From Candidatus Omnitrophota bacterium (GTDB lineage: Bacteria > Hinthialibacterota > Hinthialibacteria > OLB16), in NCBI GenBank assembly GCA_020632575.1, contig JACKFH010000005.1, positions 1 to 64,000 of the forward strand: DNA of 64,000 nucleotides, written 5' to 3'. The notes below the pieces were generated by a model. That model saw only the letters and a list, made by a program, of their open reading frames with translations. It was not told the DNA's origin and did not search any database. The position numbers and the translations under genes are program-made. How positions within the stretch are numbered: position 1 is the first letter of the stretch; every line of letters begins with the position of its first letter. Shown here in pieces: positions 33,925-41,425 of the stretch.

Positions 33925-36144
33925 ATGACTGTATCCGAGGCTCATTCCGAACCCACGCAATCCCCGGTTGACCGGAGAAAAAACGAGGGGGCGCTCACAC
34001 CGTGCCCTCTGTTTCGGCGCGTCCAAAAACGCGACGCCACCATTGTCGATTTTTGCCCAGATAAAATCACCGAAGCCATCTATCGCGCGGCGGTCGCGGT
34101 CGGCGGGAAAGATCGTCGACGGTCCGAGGTTCTCTGCCAATATGTAATTCTCGATTTGGCCGAGCGCTATCAGGAATCGACCAACCTCCTTCATATCGAA
34201 CAGATCCAAGACTCGATCGAACAAGTGCTCATGGAGCACGGCCACTATCGAACGAGTCGCGCTTTTATCACCTATCGGAACGAAAGGGCGCGGCGACGCG
34301 CGATGAAGGGGGATCCCGCTCCTCCTTCCGCTTTGCGAGGCGGAAACCAGTCTCTTCATGAGACCTCGGTTTGGACCTCTTCGGGAGAAAGAGTCCGTTG
34401 GGATCGCGAACAGATTGTCAAAGCGCTGGTTCGCGAGACAAACCTCTCCTACGACGACGCCCGTTCCGTCAGTTACGCGGTGGAGATGGAGATCATCCAT
34501 TCGAAAATCTCTCATCTGACCGCTCCTTTGATTCGGGAACTCACAAACGTTCACCTTCTCCAAATGGGTTTCGAGGCGGAGCGCAGGCTTCATTCCCGTT
34601 TGGGTCTTCCCGTCTACGATGTCGAACAACAGCTTGTTCAGCACACGGACGGTCGCGAGGGAGAATCGATCGAATCCGAAATCCTTCGTCAGTTCGCCAT
34701 GGAGAAAGTCCTCCCGGTTTCGGTTTCGGAGGCGCATGGCCGAGCGGACTTGCATGTCCACGATCTGGAGAAAATCCATCATGTGATCGAACGAGTCCGG
34801 GATCTCGACCTCGAACCGAGAAAGAACGCGGAGTTTCCGCATTTCTCCTTCCTCGAGGAGACCGAATGGGATCGCTTCCTGCACTCCTGGGAGACCGAGG
34901 AAAATCGGCTGTTGGGAGAGGTCGGGAAGACGCTGGTTTGGAATCATGTCAATGCGGCGATCGCCTTTCATGCTCAAAGAGCGGGAATCGAAATCTCGGC
35001 GGCGGTCACCCAGGTTTTCAAAAAGATCTGCCGCCGGCGTCTTCATCAGCACGGCGCCCCCTCTGTGGTCTGGAGAATGCACCTCGATCTCGACCCCCGT
35101 TGGAGGGGCCGATTCATTGGCGCCCGTCAGCTCTCTCTCTTGCCCGAGGATGAGATCGACGCCGAGGTCCGCTGCGCCCTGTTGGAGGTTTTGCGTCAGG
35201 CCCAGGAGATGGGTCCCTTCCTCAGTGGCTATGGAATCCAACTCGAATTGATTCTCCCGTCGAGAGGCGGAGAAAACCTGGAGGCCGAATTGGTCCGATC
35301 CGCGGCCGAGTGCCTGCAATCCGGCACGCCGTTACGGATCTTTTTCAACCGCGACACACCGATCGGTCAATCGGGACGCGAACACTCCTCCGATTTCGTC
35401 CAAGCCATCTCGCTCAATTTTCCGAGAGCGGCGCTCATGGCGAATGGCTCCGACGATCGTCTTGTGGAATGGATCGAGGACCGTTTGTCGCTCATCGCCG
35501 AGGCCCACCTGGAAAAACGGAATCTCCTCGAACGATTGGGGCGGATCGACTCCCGGACTCCCGGTCTCGATTTCGGAATTGGGGTTTGGGGCCTCGTCGA
35601 AATGACGCTTCTCCACCTGGAAAAAAATCCTCGCGAGGATGAGGAAGCCCTCAAGTGGTTGCTGAAAACTCTCGCGAGAGTCCGATTGCGGTTGGAGGAA
35701 ATCTCCGCGCGGAAGGGGCTCAACCTTTCTCTATTCTTCCTCGAGGAAGAAATCCTGGAGGAGCGGTTCTCGCAGTCTCTGCCCTCCAAGGGTTTCGACC
35801 CGAATAGTCCCGAGAAATGCGGTCTTCTCCATGTCGACGAAGACTCGGTTTCCGAACTTGTCATCGAAGGGAAACTCCATTCTCTTTTCAACGCCAAGCA
35901 CGCGGTCTTCGCTAGGCCCTTTAAAACCGATCGATCCACGGAGGATTGGGAAAAGTGGCTGCAAACAATCGCCTCTAAGACACACCTTGGGGGGATTGGC
36001 TTAATTGGAAAATGGACCCATTGCGCGGGATGCGGGTCACGATTTCAAAACTCGGAGGTGGTTTGTTTGAGTTGCGGCGGTCAGGATCTCTATTCGATCG
36101 AACGTCGCAATCAGGGGAAACAAAACCGGATCGTCCGTCTCTAG
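33925..36144 (+). CDS. NrdD-like anaerobic ribonucleotide reductase homologue lacking catalytic residues
   Basis: 739 residues. First ATP-cone about 33-128 (VQKRDATIVDF, KITEAIYRAA, FITYRNERAR). A second cone-like domain spans 150-240 (VRWDREQIVKALVRET, LTAPLIRELTNVHLLQMG, RLGLPVYDVE). The NrdD barrel is recognisable from VLPVSVSEAHGRADLHVHDL (263-282) to SLNFPRAALMANG (about 497-509) and AEAHLEKRNLLERL. A zinc ribbon has Cys700, 703, 714 and 717. Where active NrdD has the CCRL-type catalytic cysteine, this protein reads GREHSS. After the ribbon it goes straight to RRNQGKQNRIVRL without the R-V/I-x-G-Y radical loop. So it probably cannot reduce ribonucleotides and may be a nucleotide-sensing derivative. 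No NrdG activase is adjacent. Confidence 0.75.
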   Translation: MTVSEAHSEPTQSPVDRRKNEGALTPCPLFRRVQKRDATIVDFCPDKITEAIYRAAVAVGGKDRRRSEVLCQYVILDLAERYQESTNLLHIEQIQDSIEQVLMEHGHYRTSRAFITYRNERARRRAMKGDPAPPSALRGGNQSLHETSVWTSSGERVRWDREQIVKALVRETNLSYDDARSVSYAVEMEIIHSKISHLTAPLIRELTNVHLLQMGFEAERRLHSRLGLPVYDVEQQLVQHTDGREGESIESEILRQFAMEKVLPVSVSEAHGRADLHVHDLEKIHHVIERVRDLDLEPRKNAEFPHFSFLEETEWDRFLHSWETEENRLLGEVGKTLVWNHVNAAIAFHAQRAGIEISAAVTQVFKKICRRRLHQHGAPSVVWRMHLDLDPRWRGRFIGARQLSLLPEDEIDAEVRCALLEVLRQAQEMGPFLSGYGIQLELILPSRGGENLEAELVRSAAECLQSGTPLRIFFNRDTPIGQSGREHSSDFVQAISLNFPRAALMANGSDDRLVEWIEDRLSLIAEAHLEKRNLLERLGRIDSRTPGLDFGIGVWGLVEMTLLHLEKNPREDEEALKWLLKTLARVRLRLEEISARKGLNLSLFFLEEEILEERFSQSLPSKGFDPNSPEKCGLLHVDEDSVSELVIEGKLHSLFNAKHAVFARPFKTDRSTEDWEKWLQTIASKTHLGGIGLIGKWTHCAGCGSRFQNSEVVCLSCGGQDLYSIERRNQGKQNRIVRL

Positions 36145-36222
36145 GGAAATCGTTTATCGCTCTTTAGGGGAAGAGCATGTGGCGATTGAGGCGTGAGATC
36201 CAAAGGAAAACAGGGGGAGAAA

Positions 36223-36522
36223 GTGAAAATCAAGCTTTTTGGTCGTTCCGGGTGCGCCCGGACACGAAGGGTGTATTTGCGTCTGTCGAAATGGATCGCG
36301 ACTCTCAAGGAGTCGGTCCAGGTTGACTTGGAGTATTTCGATCTCGAAACAGCGGATGGATTGGCGGAGGCCGCGTTCGAACAGCTGGAGGGGGATCTTC
36401 CGGTTCTTATCGTGGAAGCCGAGGAACCGGACACGGCGATCTCAGGGGAACCGTTGTTTCGAGATCGGAATTCGTTTTTGGGGGAGAGCGAGTTCGCGCG
36501 TTTTTTCCCCAGTAGGAACTAA
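36223..36522 (+). CDS. thioredoxin/glutaredoxin-like protein with a single active-site cysteine
   Basis: 99 residues from GTG 36223, which has GGGGGAGAAA right before it (GTG 36193 is an alternative). VKIKLFGRSGCARTRRVYLRL gives a first strand, a C-A-R-T motif at the redox-loop position and the following helix. LPVLIVE supplies the cis-Pro strand. Only one Cys is left of the usual C-x-x-C, as in monothiol glutaredoxins. Located 78 bases after the NrdD-like gene. Small thioredoxin-like genes are known beside nrdD in other bacteria, so the pairing may be ancestral. Confidence 0.6.
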   Translation: MKIKLFGRSGCARTRRVYLRLSKWIATLKESVQVDLEYFDLETADGLAEAAFEQLEGDLPVLIVEAEEPDTAISGEPLFRDRNSFLGESEFARFFPSRN

Positions 36523-36559
36523 TATCGGACCATCATTCGTTTGAACACGAATCTAATGT

Positions 36560-36666
36560 ACCGAAACCGCAAGCTCAGTCACTCCCAGCCGCGCTGAGTT
36601 TTGTATGGGGGATGCAGTGGGATCCCGGGTCCTCCTCCCACCTCCCCCGGTTTCGGTCTTTTTTTT
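36560..36666 (+). ncRNA. candidate structured RNA, three-way junction with intrinsic terminator
   Basis: ACCGAAACCG (36560-36569) is perfectly complementary to CGGTTTCGGT (36648-36657), 78 bases apart, and the latter runs straight into CTTTTTTTT. Inside this closing helix are two hairpins. AAGCTCAG (36571-36578) pairs with CTGAGTTT (36594-36601). GTGGGA (36617-36622) pairs with TCCCAC (36636-36641), extended by GGGGA (36608-36612) with TCCCC (36643-36647). The fold is a closed three-way junction ending in a terminator. It does not match an RNA class I can recognise. It could be a free small RNA or a termination-controlled leader for the genes at 36765 and 37225. Confidence 0.6.
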
Positions 36667-36736
36667 GGTGGTTTTAGCCGCTTTCCTTTTCATTTCAACC
36701 TTAAAGGGATATCCTCAGTTATAAGAAGGAGTTTCC

Positions 36737-36778
36737 ATGATTCGGTTGCTTCTTTCAAAGCGCCATGGAACCGGATGA
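36737..36778 (+). CDS. 13-residue leader peptide overlapping the next gene start
   Basis: ATG 36737 has a strong Shine-Dalgarno (AAGGAG, six bases upstream) and opens a short frame, MIRLLLSKRHGTG, stopping at 36776-36778. It overlaps ATG 36765 of the next gene in another frame, and that gene has no Shine-Dalgarno of its own. The arrangement suggests translational coupling through a leader peptide. It follows the candidate structured RNA. Confidence 0.4.
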   Translation: MIRLLLSKRHGTG

Positions 36779-37142
36779 AATCGGACTCGCCCGGGAAGAG
36801 GCTTTTCGCGAACGGCAACGTCTGACCCATTCCCGGATTCGCGGCGAGAAAGTTGACGATTTTCGCGGGAAATACTTGGCGATTCGCGACCGCGAGGCCC
36901 TGCTGAGGTACGAAGACCTAAAGGCCGAGAATGCCCGGTCTCATGCCGCGAAAACCTTCGAGAGGCCAAGAAAACCGGAACGGCCAAATCGGAGGTTGCG
37001 CATCTGGATCAACCTCCTTATTATAGCCATGGTATTGGCGGTGTTATTCTTCTCTGTCATCACTCCCAGGCTCACCCCAACCCATGGGGACGCGGTTCAG
37101 GAATCGGATAGTGAGCCTCCATTGCGGGAGCCTCTGCCTTAA
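36765..37142 (+). CDS. small single-pass membrane protein of unknown function
   Basis: 125 residues: a charged helical N-terminal half (IGLAREEAFRERQRL, YLAIRDREALLRYEDLKAEN), one TM helix (IWINLLIIAMVLAVLFFSVI, about 79-98) and a short external tail. N-terminus is probably cytoplasmic by the positive-inside rule (RKPERPNRRLR before the TM). It lies 82 bases upstream of the membrane Ser/Thr kinase and may work with it. No family recognised. Confidence 0.6.
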   Translation: MEPDEIGLAREEAFRERQRLTHSRIRGEKVDDFRGKYLAIRDREALLRYEDLKAENARSHAAKTFERPRKPERPNRRLRIWINLLIIAMVLAVLFFSVITPRLTPTHGDAVQESDSEPPLREPLP

Positions 37143-37224
37143 CCGCTCCAATCCAAGAGATGTTCCAGGGTGGCGCGGTGAAATGGCGCCTGCCTGAAAT
37201 CCCGAAAAGGATGCGATTGGTCTC

Positions 37225-39522
37225 GTGAACGAGTTCCCGAATGTCCAGGAACCGCCCAGAAGCGGTTGGTCGGAAACCAAGGAAAACCTCTATCGGTTCC
37301 GGGACCGTTTGGCGTACAACATCTCTCTCAAAAAAGATCTGGGAAAGAAGTTGGTCTTGGCCTTCGCCTTTGGTTTCTCGCTGTTTTTGGTCGGGCACGG
37401 GCTTCAAACGCCGGTGCGAGACACCGGATCTTACACCGGTTGGAGAACACAAGTCTTTCTCCAACCTGGGATTGTCGGATTCGTGTGCGCCCTAGTTACG
37501 ATGATCCTCGGGTCCATCAAACAGTGGTGGGGGGTCTTCTACTACCTCCTTTCTTTCGAAATCCTGGTCGGGGTCTACCTGCCGGAGATTTTTTGGGTGG
37601 CCTCCGGGTTGGCCATTTTCACCTTTTTTCTCTGGTTCAATATCCGCCCGCATAGCGGCGCTCTCGCCGCACTCTTCTTGATACCGGCCCTCGAATCGCA
37701 TCTGGGACTGATCGCCCTCGCGCCGCTAGGTTTCGCTTGTTTTTATTCGAAGGGAAAATCGATCTGGCTGACTTTCATTGTCTTTTTATGGGTGGAGGCG
37801 CTGGGAATCTATCGGGATTCGGTCTCGCGGTTCATTGAGATGGGAGTTAACGTGTTCCCCCATAGCCTCCCGCTGAGTTACGAACAGGTGACCCATCCCT
37901 TCACCGGTCTGATGCTTCGCGCCAATCGCGAGGTGGCCGCGCATCTTCTGACCTTGTCCGTGGAAAACCTCTTGCTGGTTTCGTGGTTCCTGAAATTGGC
38001 TTTGGCGTTTCTCAGCATTTGGGTCATCCGAACCAACTACACCCCGATACGATTTCAGGACAGACTCGCGCTCGAATATCTTTCCAAGAAGGGGCAGAAA
38101 GTCGCCCATGACGATCTCATTTTGGTGAAGGCCCCCCTAAGCATCCTCGGTGGGTTGGGGATCTGGGTGATCGGACAAGGGCTTCTGTTGATCCCGTTCC
38201 CTCATCTCTACACCCCGCTCCTTTTCGCGGGAGACCTGTTGGCCGCGGCGGTCATTATCCCGATGGTCCTTTTGGACTACCACGGAGACCCGACCATGCC
38301 TCATGAGTTTTCTCATCAGGCGTCGGGGGCCTCTGGATTGGAGATCCGGAAATCTCCAAGTCAAATGGGCTCCTCACTTCGAACGCCGACCCCCTCCGAA
38401 CTTCGGGTTCAATACGCCAAGCCCTCTCCCTCCAGCATGGGCGGGTTCAAAAAGGATCCGACCCAGCTCCGTCTGAGAACCTGGAAGGACCGAGTGGATC
38501 TCGATTGGGAGGGAACCCTGCCCGATGGCAGCAAGATCCGTCTGGGACGCCAAGAAGAGACCCGTCAGCCTCCTCCCTCCACCGCGCTTCCTCCTACTCG
38601 GGCCAAAGATCGAGGATTCGAAGTCGGCAAAAAGATTGACGGGCAGTATCGAGTCGAGAAGATTTTGACCGGCGGAATGGGGCTGGTTTACATTGTAATG
38701 GACGAGTTTTCCGAAACCCGGTTCGCGGTGAAGACTCTCCGCGACGATTTCAGAAACAATGGAGAAGCCGTTCAACGATTCACCGCCGAAGCCAAAACCT
38801 GGATCCGCCTGGGAAGCCAAGGGCCCCACCCGAATATGGTTCAAGCCCTGTATTATCGAGAGGTCGACAACCGTCCACTCCTCTTTCTCGAGTATGTCGA
38901 GGGAACCACGCTGGAGGAAATCTATTCGCGCGAGGGACCGCGGCCCTCCTATGCCAAACTGGTGGAGTGGGGCATTCAGGTGTGCGATGGGATGCAATTC
39001 GCTTCGACCAAGGAATTGGCGGATGGGACAGTCGGTCTGGTCCATCGCGATTTGAAGCCCGCCAATATCATGATCAATAAAGAGGGGAATGTGAAAATTA
39101 CCGACTTCGGATTGGCTAAGGTCGCGGCCACTCCAACGAACCTGACCAAAGACCGGGTCGGCATGGGGACCCTTAAGTACATGGCCCCCGAACAGGTGAA
39201 GGACGCCAAAAGGGTCGATCCTCGCGCTGATATCTATTCGCTGGGGGCAATCCTGTACGAGGGAGTGGCGGGTCACCCACCCTTCACCGAGGAAGATTCC
39301 GTGAACCTCTACATGGCTGTGCTCAGCAAGGAGCCCGCCCCACTTGGGAGAATTCGGCGGGATATCCCCTCCGAACTCGACCATATCATCATGCGTTGTT
39401 TGAATAAGGACCGCGACCAGCGCTACTCCTCTTTCGAAGAGGCTGGATGGGCGTTGAAGAGATTCTACAACCGATTGCTCGATCAAGGCGATGGCCGCAC
39501 GCATCTCCGGGTGGTCAGCTAA
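37225..39522 (+). CDS. membrane Ser/Thr protein kinase with N-terminal polytopic domain
   Basis: 765 residues from GTG 37225. Residues about 45-355 hold roughly eight TM segments (LVLAFAFGFSLFLVGHGLQ, FYYLLSFEILVGVYL and others). A Pro/Ser-rich cytoplasmic linker follows. The kinase domain covers about 464-745: GGMGLVY glycine loop, FAVKTL lysine, LVHRDLKPANIMI catalytic loop, KITDFGLAK, MAPEQVKDAKRVDPRADIYSLG. All catalytic residues are present, so it should be active (Hanks/PknB type). The kinase lies at the C-terminus behind a membrane module, opposite to typical PknB. Substrates unknown. Confidence 0.9.
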   Translation: MNEFPNVQEPPRSGWSETKENLYRFRDRLAYNISLKKDLGKKLVLAFAFGFSLFLVGHGLQTPVRDTGSYTGWRTQVFLQPGIVGFVCALVTMILGSIKQWWGVFYYLLSFEILVGVYLPEIFWVASGLAIFTFFLWFNIRPHSGALAALFLIPALESHLGLIALAPLGFACFYSKGKSIWLTFIVFLWVEALGIYRDSVSRFIEMGVNVFPHSLPLSYEQVTHPFTGLMLRANREVAAHLLTLSVENLLLVSWFLKLALAFLSIWVIRTNYTPIRFQDRLALEYLSKKGQKVAHDDLILVKAPLSILGGLGIWVIGQGLLLIPFPHLYTPLLFAGDLLAAAVIIPMVLLDYHGDPTMPHEFSHQASGASGLEIRKSPSQMGSSLRTPTPSELRVQYAKPSPSSMGGFKKDPTQLRLRTWKDRVDLDWEGTLPDGSKIRLGRQEETRQPPPSTALPPTRAKDRGFEVGKKIDGQYRVEKILTGGMGLVYIVMDEFSETRFAVKTLRDDFRNNGEAVQRFTAEAKTWIRLGSQGPHPNMVQALYYREVDNRPLLFLEYVEGTTLEEIYSREGPRPSYAKLVEWGIQVCDGMQFASTKELADGTVGLVHRDLKPANIMINKEGNVKITDFGLAKVAATPTNLTKDRVGMGTLKYMAPEQVKDAKRVDPRADIYSLGAILYEGVAGHPPFTEEDSVNLYMAVLSKEPAPLGRIRRDIPSELDHIIMRCLNKDRDQRYSSFEEAGWALKRFYNRLLDQGDGRTHLRVVS

Positions 39523-39573
39523 TTCTCCCAGATTGATCGCCAACACCCCGGTCCGTTCAATTCCCCGCTTTTT

Positions 39574-39582
39574 TGTTATACT
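39574..39582 (+). promoter_or_regulatory. extended -10 promoter for def
   Basis: TGTTATACT (TG-N-TATACT) lies 58 bases before the def start, in a T-rich stretch. GTTCAA at 39555-39560 is a poor -35. The element nearly equals that at 7088. Confidence 0.55.
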
Positions 39583-39639
39583 TTTTCGGGGGTTCTCATT
39601 TTTCGAGATCCACTGTAACCCGCGATAAGGAAAGGATTC

Positions 39640-40146
39640 ATGAAGAAACTCCGACTTCGATACCTGGGAGATCCCATTCTCAGAAAAAAAGCGAGAAAAC
39701 TGGACAAAGTGACCCCCAGTGTCCGGGAGACAGTCGAGGCAATGTGGGATTTGATGGAGAAATCCAAAGGGATCGGCCTAGCGGCCCCCCAAGCAGGTCT
39801 TTCCCAGCGCATCATTGTGGTCGACACACGCGAGGACGGCGAACAGTACGCGTTGATCAACCCCGAGATTGTTTGGGCGAGCGACGTCTGTTCACCCTTG
39901 TCCGAGGGGTGTCTGTCCATTCCCGGAGTCGAGGCGGAGGTGATCCGTCCCAGCCATGTGCGGGTCAAGGGTTCCAACATCCAGGGAAAAGAGATTGAAA
40001 TCGAAGCCAAAGACCTCCTCGCCAAGGTGATGCAACACGAAATCGACCATCTCAACGGCGTCCTCTTCATCGACCGTCTCGAGGATCGCGAGAAAGAAAA
40101 AATCCAGCCCGAACTCGATCGCTTCGAGGCCCCAGTCTCCGCCTGA
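39640..40146 (+). CDS. def: peptide deformylase
   Basis: 168 residues. All three motifs: GIGLAAPQAG (about 45-54), EGCLSIPG (metal Cys) and QHEIDHLNGVLF (two metal His and the catalytic Glu, about 131-142). Removes the N-formyl group from nascent proteins. AAGGA precedes the ATG. The usual partner fmt does not follow; instead a dockerin-type exported protein starts eight bases later. Confidence 0.97.
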   Translation: MKKLRLRYLGDPILRKKARKLDKVTPSVRETVEAMWDLMEKSKGIGLAAPQAGLSQRIIVVDTREDGEQYALINPEIVWASDVCSPLSEGCLSIPGVEAEVIRPSHVRVKGSNIQGKEIEIEAKDLLAKVMQHEIDHLNGVLFIDRLEDREKEKIQPELDRFEAPVSA

Positions 40147-40154
40147 GCGAATCG

Positions 40155-41408
40155 ATGGTTCGGCTCGCGCGATCCCTCACACTCATATCGGCGATAGGGA
40201 CTGTCGCCTGGCCATTTGCAATCGTGATTGGCGTCGCCGGAACGGTCGACGATTGTGGTGACAGCCCCTTCGATTCCCCTTGTGTGATCCAAGAATCGCA
40301 AATCGCGGTCAAGACTTTCATCGCGGGGAACATCGAGGAGCCGGGCGACATCGATGTCTTCCAGTTCGAAGTCCGCGCCGAGGATGTTGGGAGCCTTTAT
40401 CTCATCGAAACCATCATCCCGGATGGCGATCCCTTCTCCGACACCTACCTGAGACTCCTGGGCAAGGATGGAACCAGCGAGATTGTCAGCGACAACGACA
40501 GCGGGGTCGGCGGCGGTTCGAAGATCCTCTGGTCTCCCGAGGAAGCGGGGAATTATTTTGCGGAAGTGACTCAGTTTTTCTCAACCGAGATCGGTCTCTA
40601 CCAGATTGCTGTCTTCCGCGCGGGGATCGCACCGCCCGACGATCATGGGGACGATGCCGCCGCAGCCACTGAAATGGTCGTGGGAGGGGCGCCCCTTTCT
40701 GGGTCCACCGAATTGTCCGCTGACCGTGATTGGTTCAAGTTCAGGATCGAGGCAAACCGATTTTATGATGTCGAGACTTCCAACCTGGAAACCGGTTCGG
40801 ATACGGTGATTACTCTCTTCGCCGAGGATGGCCTCACCCCATTGGACACGGATGACCAAGGTGGGCGGGAGTTCAATGCCTCCCGCATCAGTTGGGTTTC
40901 TCCCTCCAACCTGTCTCCTGGCGGGGTCTTCTATTATCTCGAGGTTCAGCAATTCCTCTCGGGAACCAGCGGCGTGGGATATGATGTGTCCGTGACTTCC
41001 ACGGGCGAGCCCTTGGAAGTCTCCACAAAAGGGGAGCCGTTGAACGGAGAGATCGAGGAGGCGGGAGAGATCGACGCCTATGTCTTCTCGGCCACCGAGA
41101 TGTCTATTTTCACGGTGAGTCTTCAGGCCGCCACTAATGAACTGAACCTTTTTGAATTGCGATTATTGGATCCCGACGGGATCACGTTGGTGAAATCTCA
41201 GAAGAACCTGGAATTTGAGAACCTAACCGAGACTCTTGGCGCCTCGGGGGATTATTTCTTGCTCGCCACCAACGAATTCGAGATGGGGTCTTATGTGCTT
41301 TCCGCGACTCTGGAATCGCCCGAGGGGAACCCAGATCTCAATCTGGATGGCCGCATCGATCATTTGGATTTTCTGCTCTTGCTGGAAGCCTACCAAGAAG
41401 AGAAATAG
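40155..41408 (+). CDS. exported PPC-repeat protein with dockerin-like C-terminus
   Basis: 417 residues. Signal segment ISAIGTVAWPFAIVIGVAG. Three prepeptidase C-terminal (PPC)-like beta domains follow, each with the G-x-I/E-x-x-x-D-x-D-x-F/Y motif: NIEEPGDIDVFQFEV, TELSADRDWFKFRI, EIEEAGEIDAYVFSA. The protein ends with DLNLDGRIDHLDFLLLLEAY, a single dockerin-like EF-hand plus helix. No catalytic domain. Probably a secreted structural or binding protein. Only eight bases from def, so possibly co-transcribed with it. It converges with the propeller kinase gene. Confidence 0.78.
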   Translation: MVRLARSLTLISAIGTVAWPFAIVIGVAGTVDDCGDSPFDSPCVIQESQIAVKTFIAGNIEEPGDIDVFQFEVRAEDVGSLYLIETIIPDGDPFSDTYLRLLGKDGTSEIVSDNDSGVGGGSKILWSPEEAGNYFAEVTQFFSTEIGLYQIAVFRAGIAPPDDHGDDAAAATEMVVGGAPLSGSTELSADRDWFKFRIEANRFYDVETSNLETGSDTVITLFAEDGLTPLDTDDQGGREFNASRISWVSPSNLSPGGVFYYLEVQQFLSGTSGVGYDVSVTSTGEPLEVSTKGEPLNGEIEEAGEIDAYVFSATEMSIFTVSLQAATNELNLFELRLLDPDGITLVKSQKNLEFENLTETLGASGDYFLLATNEFEMGSYVLSATLESPEGNPDLNLDGRIDHLDFLLLLEAYQEEK

Positions 41409-41425
41409 AACATCTAAGCGCAATA

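Noticed and set aside
33910..35319. 469-codon minus-strand open frame opposite the NrdD-like gene
   Set aside because: The plus strand has ATP-cone and zinc-ribbon motifs; the antisense frame shows none.
38374..39546. 390-codon minus-strand open frame opposite the Ser/Thr kinase
   Set aside because: The plus-strand kinase motifs are complete; the antisense frame is a shadow.
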